Shown: positions 7,700-16,430, numbered from the stretch's first letter. The stretch is 64,000 nt of DNA from Tomitella cavernea (GCF_016599145.1 NZ_JAENKO010000010.1:28757-92756); one strand, 5' to 3'. The notes: a model not told the origin generated them from the sequence alone. A program made the numbers and translations.

Positions 7700-8440
7700 A
7701 TGATCGAAGCGCACTCCCTCACCCGCACCTTCGGAGCCCGACGGCGCCCCACGGTGCCGCTTGCCGGGGTGTCGCACCTGTTCGGCGACGGCACGCTGAC
7801 CTACCTGCTGGGTCTCAACGGAACCGGGAAGTCGACGTTGCTGCGGTGCCTCAGCGGGGTGCTTCGCCCCGATTCGGGAACCGCCCAAGTGGACGGGCGC
7901 GAGCTGGGCCGGACCGACGCGCCAGCGCGGCATCTGGGCATGTACTTGGACGCGGACGCCTTCCACCCCGGCCATTCGGGACGTCGGCACCTGCGCTGGC
8001 TCGCCGCGCAGACGGGGGTGCCCGCACACGCGGTGGAGGCGCTGCTGCGACGGACCGGTCTCGAGGCGGTGGCGGACCGTCCGGTGCGCGGGTATTCGCT
8101 GGGCATGCGTCAGCGCCTCGGGATCGCGTCCACCCTGGTCGGCAACCCGCGCAACGTGATTCTGGACGAGCCGATGAACGGACTGGACGTCGCGGGCGTG
8201 CTCTGGCTGCGGGGATTGCTGCGCGCGTGGGCCGACGAGGGCAGGTGCGTGATCGTGGCCTCGCACGATCTCGCCGAGGTCGAGGCCACCGCGGACACGG
8301 TCCTCATCCTCGAGGGCGGGGTGATCGTGGCGCGGGGGACGGTCGACGAGGTGCGTGGGCCGCACGCGAACCTGGAGACGGCCTTCCTCGCGCACGTTCC
8401 GCGCGCCGCCGGTGCGCTCCGCGTGCGGGGGGCGGCGTGA
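7700..8440 (+). CDS. ABC transporter ATP-binding protein
   Basis: The 246-residue subunit shows Walker A LGLNGTGKST (the more usual P-loop has N-G-A/S-G-K-S-T), signature YSLGMRQRLGIA, Walker B NVILDEPMNGLD and the switch histidine in ASHDLAEVE. This LGM-type signature is typical of ABC-2 exporter ATPases of the CcmA/multidrug type. It acts on the cytoplasmic face with the membrane subunit encoded immediately downstream, whose GTG overlaps this gene's TGA by four bases. The start at 7700 has only a weak upstream purine stretch; an in-frame extension to 7634 is possible but lacks family-like sequence. The substrate cannot be told. Confidence 0.85.
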   Translation: MIEAHSLTRTFGARRRPTVPLAGVSHLFGDGTLTYLLGLNGTGKSTLLRCLSGVLRPDSGTAQVDGRELGRTDAPARHLGMYLDADAFHPGHSGRRHLRWLAAQTGVPAHAVEALLRRTGLEAVADRPVRGYSLGMRQRLGIASTLVGNPRNVILDEPMNGLDVAGVLWLRGLLRAWADEGRCVIVASHDLAEVEATADTVLILEGGVIVARGTVDEVRGPHANLETAFLAHVPRAAGALRVRGAA

Positions 8441-9228
8441 GCGCGGCCACCGTGCTCGCGCGCTCGGTGCGCGCCGAGGGGATTCGGTTGGGCGGTGGCC
8501 GGGGACTTCTGCTGCGCGTGGCCCTTCCGCTGGGGCTGGGCTTGCCGGTGGCCGTCACCCTCGCGGTCGCCGCGGTGTCCGAGAAGCTGCACGGCGCCGA
8601 CAGCCTGCTGCAAGTACGGCAGGTGCCCACGTCGAACTCCGTCTACTGGCTCGTCTACCTGGGTGTGACGGTGTTCGCGGTGGTCGCCGCCTATGCGCAG
8701 GGCACGGCGGTCCGCGGCCCCGCTGCGGAGGTCACGCGCCACGGCGCGCCGCGGCCGTTGACGGGGATGCTCGGCCGGTGGATCCTCGTCGGCGCCGCGT
8801 CCGCCCTCGGCATGGTGATGTGCGCGTTCCTGCTGATGGTCGCGCTGCCTGCGCTTTTTCCTGCTGTATACGGGCAGATGGAGGTGGCGTCGGCCGAGGG
8901 CATCCGCCTGTTGTGGGCCCTCCCGGCCTATGCTTTCCTCGCCGTCGGGATCGGGGTCGCGGTTGGCGCGCTGGTCCCATGGCCGGCCGCGGCCGTCGCG
9001 GTACTGACTCTGTGGGCGCTGTTCATCGAGAACGCCGCCGTGATGCTGCCCGGCGGCGGCGACCTGATCGGCTGGATGCCGTTCCTCAACGGCGTCTACG
9101 CCTCGGGGCAGGAAATCGCGCTGAGCCCGTCGTGGGGGAGGGACGGCGCGCTGGCCTACGTCGCCGCGGTGACGGCCGTCCTGCTGGCGGCCGGCTGGGC
9201 CAGGTTGCGGGGCGAGCGCGCGCGGTGA
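8437..9228 (+). CDS. ABC exporter membrane subunit
   Basis: The 263-residue integral membrane protein has about six hydrophobic segments: near residues 25-48, 70-88, 110-135, 155-178, 180-205 and 235-252. A first periplasmic loop between spans one and two is short. Architecture and overlap with the upstream ATPase (GTGA) fit the permease of an ABC-2 type exporter. No peptide or sugar-binding protein gene is nearby, which also argues for export. The GTG at 8437 is the only start consistent with the coupled overlap. The transported compound is unknown. Confidence 0.75.
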   Translation: MSAATVLARSVRAEGIRLGGGRGLLLRVALPLGLGLPVAVTLAVAAVSEKLHGADSLLQVRQVPTSNSVYWLVYLGVTVFAVVAAYAQGTAVRGPAAEVTRHGAPRPLTGMLGRWILVGAASALGMVMCAFLLMVALPALFPAVYGQMEVASAEGIRLLWALPAYAFLAVGIGVAVGALVPWPAAAVAVLTLWALFIENAAVMLPGGGDLIGWMPFLNGVYASGQEIALSPSWGRDGALAYVAAVTAVLLAAGWARLRGERAR

Positions 9229-9365
9229 CCGGGCCGGTTCTGCCAGGCGGACGGCCCGATCGTGGTGCAGCGCACCCTCCCGTAGCCTGCACATGATGCA
9301 GTGCGGGCGTGCGCACAGTCTTCGCGGCGCCACCGCCGACCCCCGTTGTCCCAGGAAGGACCCCC

Positions 9366-10496
9366 ATGACCTCTGCCGTCATCGTCGACGCCGTCCGGAC
9401 CCCCATCGGCAAACGCAAGGGCGCCTACGCCGAGGTCCATCCGGTGGACCTGTCCGCGCACGTGCTGGGCGCGCTCGCCACGCGGACCGGGATCGACCCG
9501 GCCCTCGTCGACGACGTGGTGTGGGGGACAGTCATGCAGTACTCGGAGCAGGCGGGGAACGTGGCCCGCAACGCCGTGCTGGCCGCCGGGTGGCCCTCTT
9601 CGGTGCCGGGCACCACGATCACCCGCGCGTGCGGATCCAGCCAGCAGGCGCTCAGCTTCGCGGCCGCGACGGTGGCCGCCGGGCAGCAGGACTTCGTCGT
9701 GGCGGGCGGCGCGGAGTCGATGACCCGCGTGCCGATGGGCTCGAACACCGGCGGCGATCCCAACCCGCCGAGCGTGCTCGAGCGTTTCGGCGTACGGGGG
9801 TTCAACCAGGGCGTGGGCGCCGAGATGGTGGCCGAGAAGTGGGGCTTCGGCCGCGCGCAGCTGGACGAGTACTCGGTGCGCTCGCACGAACTTTCCGCGC
9901 GGGCCATCGACGCCGGGGCCTTCGATGCGCAGCTGGCGCCGCTGGCCGGCCTCGAACAGGATGAGGGAGTGCGCCGCGGCAGCACGGTCGAAGGACTGGG
10001 CAAGCTGAAGACCGTGTTCAAAGAGGACGGGGTCATCCACGCCGGCAACGCTTCCCAGATCTCCGACGGCGCCGGTGCGCTGCTCGTCGCCACCGAGGAG
10101 ACGGCCCGGAAACACGGCATGCGGCCGATCGCGCGCGTGCACACGGTCGCGGTGGCCGCCGACGACCCGGTGATCATGCTCACGGCGCCCATCGCCGCCA
10201 CGGCGAAGGCGCTGAAGAAGTCGGGCCTGTCCATCGGTGACATCGGCGCATTCGAGGTGAACGAGGCCTTCGCCCCGGTGCCGCTGGCGTGGCTCGCGGA
10301 GACCGGCGCGGACATGGAGAGGATGAACCCGCTCGGCGGGGCGATCGCCGTGGGACACCCGCTGGGCGGCTCCGGCGCCATCCTCATGACACGCCTGGTG
10401 AACCACATGCGTGACAACGGCATCCGCTACGGGTTGCAGACGATGTGCGAGGCCGGCGGGATGGCCAACGCGACGATCGTCGAGCTCGTGGACTGA
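9366..10496 (+). CDS. Acetyl-CoA acetyltransferase / 3-ketoacyl-CoA thiolase
   Basis: The 376-residue enzyme has every thiolase landmark: the acyl-accepting Cys89 in TRACGSSQQ, NEAFAPVP, His331 in GHPLGGSGA and the acid/base Cys361 in CEAGGMA. The overall length and the CGSS context resemble the steroid/cholesterol side-chain thiolases (FadA5-like) of mycolic-acid actinobacteria more than short-chain biosynthetic thiolases, but that finer call is uncertain. It would cleave 3-ketoacyl-CoA with CoA. AGGAAGGA at 9351-9358 precedes the ATG with 7 nt spacing. It is a single-gene unit that ends in a perfect hairpin at 10523-10564. Confidence 0.88.
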   Translation: MTSAVIVDAVRTPIGKRKGAYAEVHPVDLSAHVLGALATRTGIDPALVDDVVWGTVMQYSEQAGNVARNAVLAAGWPSSVPGTTITRACGSSQQALSFAAATVAAGQQDFVVAGGAESMTRVPMGSNTGGDPNPPSVLERFGVRGFNQGVGAEMVAEKWGFGRAQLDEYSVRSHELSARAIDAGAFDAQLAPLAGLEQDEGVRRGSTVEGLGKLKTVFKEDGVIHAGNASQISDGAGALLVATEETARKHGMRPIARVHTVAVAADDPVIMLTAPIAATAKALKKSGLSIGDIGAFEVNEAFAPVPLAWLAETGADMERMNPLGGAIAVGHPLGGSGAILMTRLVNHMRDNGIRYGLQTMCEAGGMANATIVELVD

Positions 10497-10522
10497 GAGG
10501 CCGATCGCCGTGGCGGTCGTGG

Positions 10523-10564
10523 CATGAGTCGGGGCCGGGTGCACGCACCCGGCCCCGACTCATG
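10523..10564. terminator. Perfect 19-bp hairpin, bidirectional terminator
   Basis: Bases 10523-10541 are perfectly complementary to 10546-10564, with a 4-nt loop CACG. It lies 26 nt after the thiolase stop and 8 nt after the stop of the 51-residue gene on the other strand, the ideal position for a shared terminator between convergent genes. No T-run on either side. Confidence 0.8.
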
Positions 10565-10572
10565 CGGGTCGA

Positions 10573-10728
10573 CTACTCGGCCGAGCCGGTGGTGAGCGAG
10601 CCGAGCATGTCCCCGGCCTTGGCGGCGAGCGAGCCCATATCCTCTGAGCCGGCGGCCCCCAGGATGCCGTCGATGGTGCCGAGCGAGCCGAGGATCGCGG
10701 CGCTGATCACGTCTCCGATGGAACCCAT
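10573..10728 (-). CDS. 51-residue Gly/Ser/Leu-rich small protein
   Basis: This short gene encodes 51 residues beginning MGSIGDVISAAILGSLGTID and ending in GSAE. It has no Trp, Arg, Pro, Cys or aromatic residue, one Lys and several acidic residues, and repeats an S-(L/I)-G rhythm (GSIGD, GSLGT, GSLAA, GSLTT), so it could form amphipathic helices. The start has AGAGAA 5-10 nt upstream, and a TAGAAT hexamer (reverse strand of 10775-10780) could be a -10. The stop lies beside a perfect convergent hairpin. Small acidic proteins of this size form outer-envelope channels (PorA/PorH type) in Corynebacterium, but no direct similarity is claimed. Function unknown. Confidence 0.6.
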   Translation of the reverse strand: MGSIGDVISAAILGSLGTIDGILGAAGSEDMGSLAAKAGDMLGSLTTGSAE

Positions 10729-11024
10729 GTGTTTCTCTGTTCGTCCGGTCCGGCCGTGGTGCCGGATCGCCGGAATTCTATCCGTCCCGCATCAGCGAAT
10801 GTGACATGAATCAAATATGAAGGAGGTTGACTCGGCATTCACGCAGGTCGGTTGCCCGGGTGAACTACCGCACATTTTTCCCATGGACGGGCGTGGCGGT
10901 CGCGGCGCGTGCGGCGCCGATGACCAGCGATCGTGGCACGGCTTGCACAGCGCCCGTAGGTTCGTTCCGGAAAGAGCTGCGACCATCCGAGCGTGCGGCA
11001 GACGGCACGCGGTGAGGAACCACT
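10729..11024. other. Divergent intergenic region
   Basis: About 300 bp separate the divergent 51-residue gene and the GT2 gene. The part near 10775-10830 is AT-richer than its surroundings and holds TAGAAT (minus strand) and TTGACT at 10828 (plus strand) as possible promoter hexamers, neither with a well-spaced partner. No conserved gene is seen; short frames here have no codon pattern or ribosome site. Confidence 0.5.
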
Positions 11025-11930
11025 GTGCACCCCGAATCCCTGCAGATCGATGTGCTGCTGCCGTACTACGGCGACGTCGACTACATGAAGGCCGCGGCCT
11101 CGAGCGTGCTGAACCAGTCGCATTCCGCCTGGCGACTGATCGTGTTGGACGACGGATACCCCAGCGATGAACCGGCCCGCTGGTTCGGCGAGATCTCCGC
11201 CCGCGACGACCGTGTGGTCTACGAGCGCAACGCGGAGAATCTCGGTGCCAACGGCAATTACCGCAAGGCGCTGGCGATGGCCACCGCCCCCGTCGTGGTG
11301 GTGATGGGCGCGGACGACATCATGCTGCCCAACTATCTGGCGCACGCCGCCGAGGCTTTCACCGCCCACCCCGACGCGGACGTGTTCGAATGCGGCGTGC
11401 AGGTGGTGGACGAGCACGACCGGGCCATCCGGCCGCTCGGCGACGCGATCAAGGGCCGCGTTGCGCCGCGCCCGGAGTCCCGGACGGTGTACGAGGGCGA
11501 AGAGCTCGCGGTGGGCCTGATGCGGGGCAATTGGACCTATTTCCCGTCGCTGGCGTGGAAGTCGGAGACGGTGCAGCGGATCGGCTTCCGGGAAGGGCTC
11601 GACGTTGTCCAGGACCTGGCGCTGCTGTGCGATGTGGTCGCCGACGGCGGGCGGATGGTCTTCGATCCGCGCCTGGGCTTTCTGTACCGGCGGCATTCGG
11701 CGTCGGATTCGTCCGTGCGGGCGCTGGACGGCCGGCGGTTCGACGAGGAGCGCCGCTTCTATGTCGAGCAGGCCGGGCGGTTCGAGGCCCTGGGCTGGCG
11801 GCGCGCCGCCCGTGAGGCACGGGGCCACCTCACATCCCGTCTGCACGCGCTCGCGCTGGTTCCCAAGGCCGTGCGCACCAAGGAGGCCCGCGGCGGACTG
11901 GGGCCCCTGCTGCGTCACGTCGTGCGCTGA
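11025..11930 (+). CDS. Family 2 glycosyltransferase
   Basis: The 301-residue protein has a GT-A fold signature: IDVLLPYYGDVDYMKAA at the N-terminus, IVLDDG near residue 46, RNAENLGANGNYRKAL and the metal-binding region VVMGADDIMLPNYL near residue 95. Later DVVQDLALL and FLYRRHSAS fit acceptor-side motifs of this family. It has no membrane span, so it works on the inner face of the membrane with nucleotide sugars. GTG 11025 follows GAGG with 7 nt spacing. It precedes the envelope-glycan cluster but lies on its own transcript. The sugar and acceptor cannot be told. Confidence 0.82.
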   Translation: MHPESLQIDVLLPYYGDVDYMKAAASSVLNQSHSAWRLIVLDDGYPSDEPARWFGEISARDDRVVYERNAENLGANGNYRKALAMATAPVVVVMGADDIMLPNYLAHAAEAFTAHPDADVFECGVQVVDEHDRAIRPLGDAIKGRVAPRPESRTVYEGEELAVGLMRGNWTYFPSLAWKSETVQRIGFREGLDVVQDLALLCDVVADGGRMVFDPRLGFLYRRHSASDSSVRALDGRRFDEERRFYVEQAGRFEALGWRRAAREARGHLTSRLHALALVPKAVRTKEARGGLGPLLRHVVR

Positions 11931-12200
11931 TCCTTTCCTCGGCGCCACCTCACAGCCCTGTACTGCCGCGGCGCACTCCGGCGGCGGTAGGGGAATTCAA
12001 CATGCCTGGCCGCCGACTCGCACCCCCGCCCCTACGACACCGGCATGGCGCGCACGTATGCTTCCCACGGTGTCGTTCGGCCGGTCGGCACCGCCCCTTG
12101 CGGGGACACGAACGGGCTCGGCCGCTTCTCCTCGGCCCGTCGGCAGACGTGACGATCGGCGCCCGCCGACGCACCCGCGCGGGGGGACCCGACGCATGGG
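11931..12200 (+). other. Intergenic region without a gene
   Basis: No convincing coding pattern. It contains CCCCTTGCGGGG near 12096-12107, a short hairpin that could end the GT2 transcript, and scattered inverted half-repeats. A promoter for the downstream membrane protein is expected here but no good hexamer pair is visible. Confidence 0.4.
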
Positions 12201-14351
12201 ATGAAGGGAGTCGGCTCGGCCGTGCAGACAGCCTTGCTCGCGATAGTCGGCGCCCTCCTACTTGTGGTGCCAGGGTTCCTCGTCGCGCTCACCGTGCGGC
12301 TGCGCTGGACCGTCGCTGCGGCGCTGGCGATTCCGATCACCTTCGGCATGGTGGTGGTGGGCACCATCGTCACCGGCGCATCGGGGCTGCCATGGAACTC
12401 GTGGTCGGCGCTGGTGACGCTCGTGATCTTCCTGGCGCTCGGTGCGGTGTACAGCTTCACGCTGGCCCGCCGCGCCTCCGCCGGGCATGCCCCGTCTGAT
12501 GACTCCGACGGGCCCGTCCCGGCGGACGGCCCCGCCCGGCGCTCTTGGCTCGCTCCGCCCGCCGGTGTCCCGTGGGCGGGCGTGGCCGCCGCCGTCGTCG
12601 GCGTGCTGGTGGGTGCGGGCACGATCTTCGGGATCCTCTTCCGCGGACTGTCGAAGGTGCCGGACGGCATCGCGAGCCTGTCGAACGTCTGGGACGAGCA
12701 GTGGCACGCCAACGTCATCACGTTCATCGACGACACCGGCATCGCGGGGGCCACCGACCTGGGACGGCTGTTCCAGGTGGAGACCCATGCGGACTTCTAC
12801 TACCCGGACGCCTGGCATGCGCTCGGCGCCCTGCTGAAGAGCCTCACCGGATCGGACATCCTGCCCGTCATCAACATCTGGACGATGACGTGCCTGGCGC
12901 TGGTGATCCCGCTGTCCGCCGCCGCCCTGGCCTGGCGGATCGTGCGCGACCGCTTCTCCCCGGGAGCCGCCGCACTGGCGGCGGGCTGCGCGGGCGCGGT
13001 GAGCGGGGTGCTCCCGTCGCTGCCCTACGTGGAGTTCCTCACCACCGCCAACCCCAACGCCGTGGGCGCGGCGATGGCGGGAATGACCGTCGTGCTGGTG
13101 ATGTCCGTCACCGGGGCGCCGCGCCGGATCCCGCTGGCGGCGCTCGGCCTGATCGGCATCGCGGGCGTGCACCCGTCGGGGGCGGTGTTCTCCGCGCTGC
13201 TGCTGGGCTTGTGGTGGGTGTTCGAGGCGCTGTGGCGGCCCCGTCGCGGCCGGCTCCGCGACCTGGCGGCGCTCGCGGGCGTCGCGGTGCTCACCGTCGC
13301 GGTGATGCTGCCGCAGATCCGGGGCGTTCTCGGTGAGCAGACGTCGATCGAGTCCTACGATTTCAGCCTCGACCTCTCGCGGTGGACCGCGGTGCACGAC
13401 GCCTTCACCCTGACCAACCAATGGACCGCCCCGTTCCCCGCCCCGTGGGTGCTGCTGGCGTTCGCCGTCCTGGCGTGCGTGGTGCTACTGGCCCGTTTCA
13501 GCGTGTGGATGACGGTGGTGTGGGCGCTGATGCTGTTGGTCGTGTGCGACGCCATCGAGGCGGTCGGCGGCACGGCGACGGACCTGCTCCGAGTGTTCTC
13601 GAACGCCTTCTACACCGATCCGCGCCGACTGCAGTACGCGGTGGCCCTCATCGTGGTGGCGCTCGGCGGCGCGGGGATCGCGCTCGCCGTGTGGGGCGTG
13701 TATTCGGCGCTGCGCCGGTGGGTCCCGGCCCGGCGCGGACTGGCGGCGGTGGTGCTGGTGCTGCTCACCATCGCGGTCCCGGTGACGTCGGGCGCCGTGG
13801 TCTCCACCTACGCCGACCGGATGGGGGCCATGGCCGTGGGCGACCGCTTCGGCCGGATGATCTCTCCGGACGACCGGGCGGCCATGCAGTACCTGGCGAC
13901 ACTGCCCGACGCGCGGACGACGACGATCTTCGTCGACCCGGACCAGGGCATGGGGTGGATGTATGCGCTCGAGGGGCTGCACCCGCTATTCACCCACTTC
14001 GCCTTCCCCGATCCGGTCGGGCCGCGCACGTGGGCTCTGTGGGACCGGCTCAACACCGCCGGGATCAACCCGCGGGTGGACGCCGCGCTGCAGCAGCTCG
14101 ACATCAAGTACGTCGTGATGAGCCCGCCCGTGTACTGGCCGTTCCAGACGGTGCCCCGCGGCCTGCTCGACCTGGACCGCACCCCCGGGCTCAAACGGAT
14201 CTACGACAACGGTGAGACGAAGATCTACGAGGTGCGCGGCTGGGAGCCGCCGAAGCCCGGCGAGACCCGGTACGGCTGGGCCCCGTTCGCCGACCGCTCC
14301 GGCGCCGAGAACTGGGACGCGCCGGCCGAGGTCCTGCCGCCGGGATTCTGA
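12201..14351 (+). CDS. Large polytopic membrane protein (DUF6541-like)
   Basis: The protein has 716 residues with about 13 hydrophobic spans through residue 540 and a soluble C-terminal domain of about 170 residues containing TTTIFVDPDQGMGWMYALEG, KYVVMSPP and TKIYEVRGW. Architecture (many spans, an extracytoplasmic tail after the last span) is that of GT-C-like or polymer-modifying envelope proteins, and it resembles the DUF6541 family. A long loop with FQVETHADFYYPDAWH follows the early spans and may hold active residues. ATG 12201 and GTG 12222 (with GAAGGGA upstream) are both possible starts. It lies convergent to a GT2/DUF2304/polyprenol-phosphate glycosyltransferase operon, so a role in cell-wall glycan assembly is likely but inferred. 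Confidence 0.72.
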   Translation: MKGVGSAVQTALLAIVGALLLVVPGFLVALTVRLRWTVAAALAIPITFGMVVVGTIVTGASGLPWNSWSALVTLVIFLALGAVYSFTLARRASAGHAPSDDSDGPVPADGPARRSWLAPPAGVPWAGVAAAVVGVLVGAGTIFGILFRGLSKVPDGIASLSNVWDEQWHANVITFIDDTGIAGATDLGRLFQVETHADFYYPDAWHALGALLKSLTGSDILPVINIWTMTCLALVIPLSAAALAWRIVRDRFSPGAAALAAGCAGAVSGVLPSLPYVEFLTTANPNAVGAAMAGMTVVLVMSVTGAPRRIPLAALGLIGIAGVHPSGAVFSALLLGLWWVFEALWRPRRGRLRDLAALAGVAVLTVAVMLPQIRGVLGEQTSIESYDFSLDLSRWTAVHDAFTLTNQWTAPFPAPWVLLAFAVLACVVLLARFSVWMTVVWALMLLVVCDAIEAVGGTATDLLRVFSNAFYTDPRRLQYAVALIVVALGGAGIALAVWGVYSALRRWVPARRGLAAVVLVLLTIAVPVTSGAVVSTYADRMGAMAVGDRFGRMISPDDRAAMQYLATLPDARTTTIFVDPDQGMGWMYALEGLHPLFTHFAFPDPVGPRTWALWDRLNTAGINPRVDAALQQLDIKYVVMSPPVYWPFQTVPRGLLDLDRTPGLKRIYDNGETKIYEVRGWEPPKPGETRYGWAPFADRSGAENWDAPAEVLPPGF

Positions 14352-14397
14352 CGCGCCGGGCCCGTGCTGCCGTGCCTGCGCTGACGCGTCGGGCCCG
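14348..14397. repeat. 17-bp direct repeat across the stop codon of the membrane-protein gene
   Basis: CTGACGCGCCGGGCCCG at 14348-14364, which includes the TGA stop (14349-14351), recurs as CTGACGCGTCGGGCCCG at 14381-14397 with one change. See the findings on similar duplications at other gene ends. Confidence 0.75.
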
Positions 14398-14424
14398 GTC
14401 AGCGCGCGACGGTCAGCGCGCGCT
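14397..14424. repeat. 14-bp tandem duplication across the stop codon of the GT2 gene
   Basis: GGTCAGCGCGCG occurs at 14397-14408 and again at 14411-14422 (period 14). The second copy contains the stop codon (complement of 14413-14415) of the minus-strand GT2 gene; the first copy is just beyond the gene end. Confidence 0.75.
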
Positions 14425-15276
14425 CTTGTGGAACAGCCCCCGGTAGGCCCGGCGCAGCAGCGGCGCGGGCAGCAGGCGGAAGGCCGTGCGTGCGGCGAGG
14501 TTGACCCGCGACTCGACCGGCCCGGCGAGCCCGTAGGCGCGCAGGTTGCGCTGCATCGTCCGCTCGGCCGCGAAGATGCCGGGTGCGCGCCTGCGGCCCA
14601 GCATCGCGTCCCCTGCGCGGAAGAGCACCAGCGGCTCGGAGAGATTGCGCATGCGGGCACCGGCGGCCAGCATGCGGGCGAACAGGTCGTAGTCCTCCAT
14701 GTAGGGGACGTGCCGGTAGCCGCCGACGCTCCGGGCGAGATCGCGTCGATACAGCACCGTCGGATGATTGAGGGGGCTGTTGCGGCGGGCGTAACGCGCC
14801 AGTGCCCGGGGCGGACCGGGCAGGCTGCGCAGTCCCACCACGTGGTCGGCCTCCTCGCCCGCGGGCCCGCCGTCGAACTCGAATACCGCCGAGCCCACGC
14901 AGTCGAGCGGGAGGCCGTCGCGCTCGGCCTGCGCGATCGCCTCCACCTGCACCGCGAAGCGCGCGGGGAGGTTGACGTCGTCGGCGTCGGCCTTGGCGAT
15001 CCACCCGAACCGCGCCGCCTCCAGCCCGGCCTGGTTGCCCGCGGCGGCCCCGCGGTTTTCCGGGAGGACGATCCGGCGCAGTGCGGGCTCGCGGTCGGCG
15101 AAAGCGTCGAGCACCTCGTGGTGGCCGGGGTGCAGCGGGCCGTCCTCGACGACGATCACCTCGGCCGCCGGATAGGTCTGCGCGTACACGCTCTCGAGCG
15201 CACGGTGGAAGTGCGCCGGGTCGGCGCCGGTGTACACCGGCATGACGACGGAGAGCTCGATGGGGGTTCCCGTCAT
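14413..15276 (-). CDS. Family 2 glycosyltransferase
   Basis: The 287-residue protein begins with the GT-A core IELSVVMPVYTGADPAHFHRAL, followed by IVVEDG, LPENRGAAAGNQAGL and the DXD-type motif AKADADDVNLPARF near residue 97. HPTVLYRR and YMEDYDLFARML complete the pattern of bacterial rhamnosyl/galactosyl-type GT2 enzymes. It overlaps the DUF2304 stop by four bases and is the last gene of the operon 17860-14413. It should transfer a sugar at the cytoplasmic face of the membrane; donor and acceptor are not evident. Confidence 0.83.
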   Translation of the reverse strand: MTGTPIELSVVMPVYTGADPAHFHRALESVYAQTYPAAEVIVVEDGPLHPGHHEVLDAFADREPALRRIVLPENRGAAAGNQAGLEAARFGWIAKADADDVNLPARFAVQVEAIAQAERDGLPLDCVGSAVFEFDGGPAGEEADHVVGLRSLPGPPRALARYARRNSPLNHPTVLYRRDLARSVGGYRHVPYMEDYDLFARMLAAGARMRNLSEPLVLFRAGDAMLGRRRAPGIFAAERTMQRNLRAYGLAGPVESRVNLAARTAFRLLPAPLLRRAYRGLFHKSAR

Positions 15277-15731
15277 CCTGCGCGCGTGGGTCCGTCGGCC
15301 GAGTCCATCGCGGTGGCGTCCTCGCCGGCCGACCCGGCACCGGGGCTTTCCGCACTCCCGGCGGCGGACGCCCGCACGGCCGGCTCGATGGCGGCCTCCT
15401 GAATGCGGATTTCCGCGCCTTGCAGCGCGATTGCCCGGACGAGGCGCGTATAGCGCAGTTCCTGCTCGCGGAAGCGCAGGTAGGTGCCCACCGTGGTGAA
15501 CCCGAACGTCACCACCAGGGCGTAGAGCATGAGGTCGGTGCCGCGGTCCACCCCCATCGCCTGCGCCACCTCAGTGAGGTCGTTCGGGCGGACCACCGTG
15601 TAGATCCCGAAGAGGCAGAACGCGAGGAACAGCAGCTTGAACAGCGCCGACGAGCGGGAGCTGCCGCGGGAGCGCAAGTAGTAGATGAAGAAGACGAGTA
15701 CCGCGACGATGAGAACGATCTGGATGATCAC
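15273..15731 (-). CDS. DUF2304 small membrane protein (Rv3632-like)
   Basis: The 152-residue protein has three hydrophobic segments: residues 1-18, 29-50 and 66-86, then an arginine-rich coiled stretch (RFREQELRYTRLVRAIALQ) and a disordered acidic tail. In M. tuberculosis the equivalent protein Rv3632 is encoded beside the polyprenol-phosphate glycosyltransferase PpgS and is reported to support it in making the polyprenol-linked galactosamine used to decorate arabinogalactan. The same pairing here (the glycosyltransferase at 15738-16430, 6 bp away) supports a similar accessory role. Whether galactosamine is the sugar cannot be read from the sequence. Confidence 0.78.
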   Translation of the reverse strand: MIIQIVLIVAVLVFFIYYLRSRGSSRSSALFKLLFLAFCLFGIYTVVRPNDLTEVAQAMGVDRGTDLMLYALVVTFGFTTVGTYLRFREQELRYTRLVRAIALQGAEIRIQEAAIEPAVRASAAGSAESPGAGSAGEDATAMDSADGPTRAG

Positions 15732-15737
15732 TGCAGT

Positions 15738-16430
15738 TCACCGCCTGATCCTGCTGCGCAGCAGCCCGTCGAAGAGGATATTGACGCCGTTGAGGAGCGA
15801 TTGCCCCTTGGCCATGGAGTATTCGGTGTAGAGGATCGTCACAGGCTGCTCCGAGACGCGCCAGTCGTGCTCGTCGATCAGCTGCACGAACTCGGAGGCG
15901 TGGCTCATGCCGTTCATCGTGATGTCGAGCTGGTCGGCGACGGTCTTGTCGAACACCCGCAGCCCGTTGTGCGCGTCCGTGAGGCCGAGGCGGCGGGTGC
16001 GGGGGCTCAGTGCCACCACCGTACGCAGCACGAACCGCTTGATCAGCGGGACGCTCGACGAGTCCTGCCCGCCGAAGCGGGTGCCGACGACGATGTCCAC
16101 CGGCTCCGAGCGCAGCCGGCCCACCATGGTCTCGACGTCCTCGGTGCGGTGCTGGCCGTCGGCGTCGAAAGTGACGAAGTACCGGGCGCCGGGACGGCTG
16201 CGCGCGAACTCGACGCCGGTCTGGATGGCGGCGCCCTGCCCCAGGTTGACGGGGTGGCGCACCAGGTGGACGCCGGCGGCGAGGATCTCGTCGGCGGAGC
16301 CGTCGCGGCTGCCGTCGTCGACGCACACCACGTTGGGGAAGGTCCGGTTGGCGGACTCGGCGACCTCGCGGATCACCGGCGCCTCGTTGTATACGGGGAC
16401 CACGAGCCAGACATCGGACATGTCCTGCAC
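15738..16430 (-). CDS. Polyprenol-phosphate glycosyltransferase (DPM1/PpgS-like)
   Basis: The 230-residue GT2 enzyme has VWLVVPVYNEAPVIREV at the N-terminus, VVCVDDGSRDGS, HPVNLGQGAAIQTG, the FDADGQH catalytic block and TRFGGQDSSSVP, the standard series for dolichol/polyprenol-phosphate sugar transferases. There is no membrane span, as in the short DPM1 class, so membrane contact may come from the DUF2304 partner. GTG 16430 is preferred to ATG 16421 because AAAGAGG lies 6 nt before it. It corresponds in position and neighbours to M. tuberculosis PpgS (Rv3631), which makes polyprenyl-phospho-N-acetylgalactosamine for arabinogalactan. Confidence 0.82.
   Translation of the reverse strand: MQDMSDVWLVVPVYNEAPVIREVAESANRTFPNVVCVDDGSRDGSADEILAAGVHLVRHPVNLGQGAAIQTGVEFARSRPGARYFVTFDADGQHRTEDVETMVGRLRSEPVDIVVGTRFGGQDSSSVPLIKRFVLRTVVALSPRTRRLGLTDAHNGLRVFDKTVADQLDITMNGMSHASEFVQLIDEHDWRVSEQPVTILYTEYSMAKGQSLLNGVNILFDGLLRSRIRR

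Noticed and set aside
6689..8395. A 568-codon minus-strand frame opposite the methyltransferase, MTB12-like and ABC genes
   Set aside because: Overlaps well-supported genes over its whole length and has no domain.
10523..10564. A riboswitch or small RNA at the perfect 19-bp hairpin
   Set aside because: It lies between two convergent gene ends, so a bidirectional terminator explains it fully.
12201..12222. A frameshift or early truncation in the DUF6541-like protein
   Set aside because: Only the start codon is uncertain; the rest is a single open frame of 716 codons.
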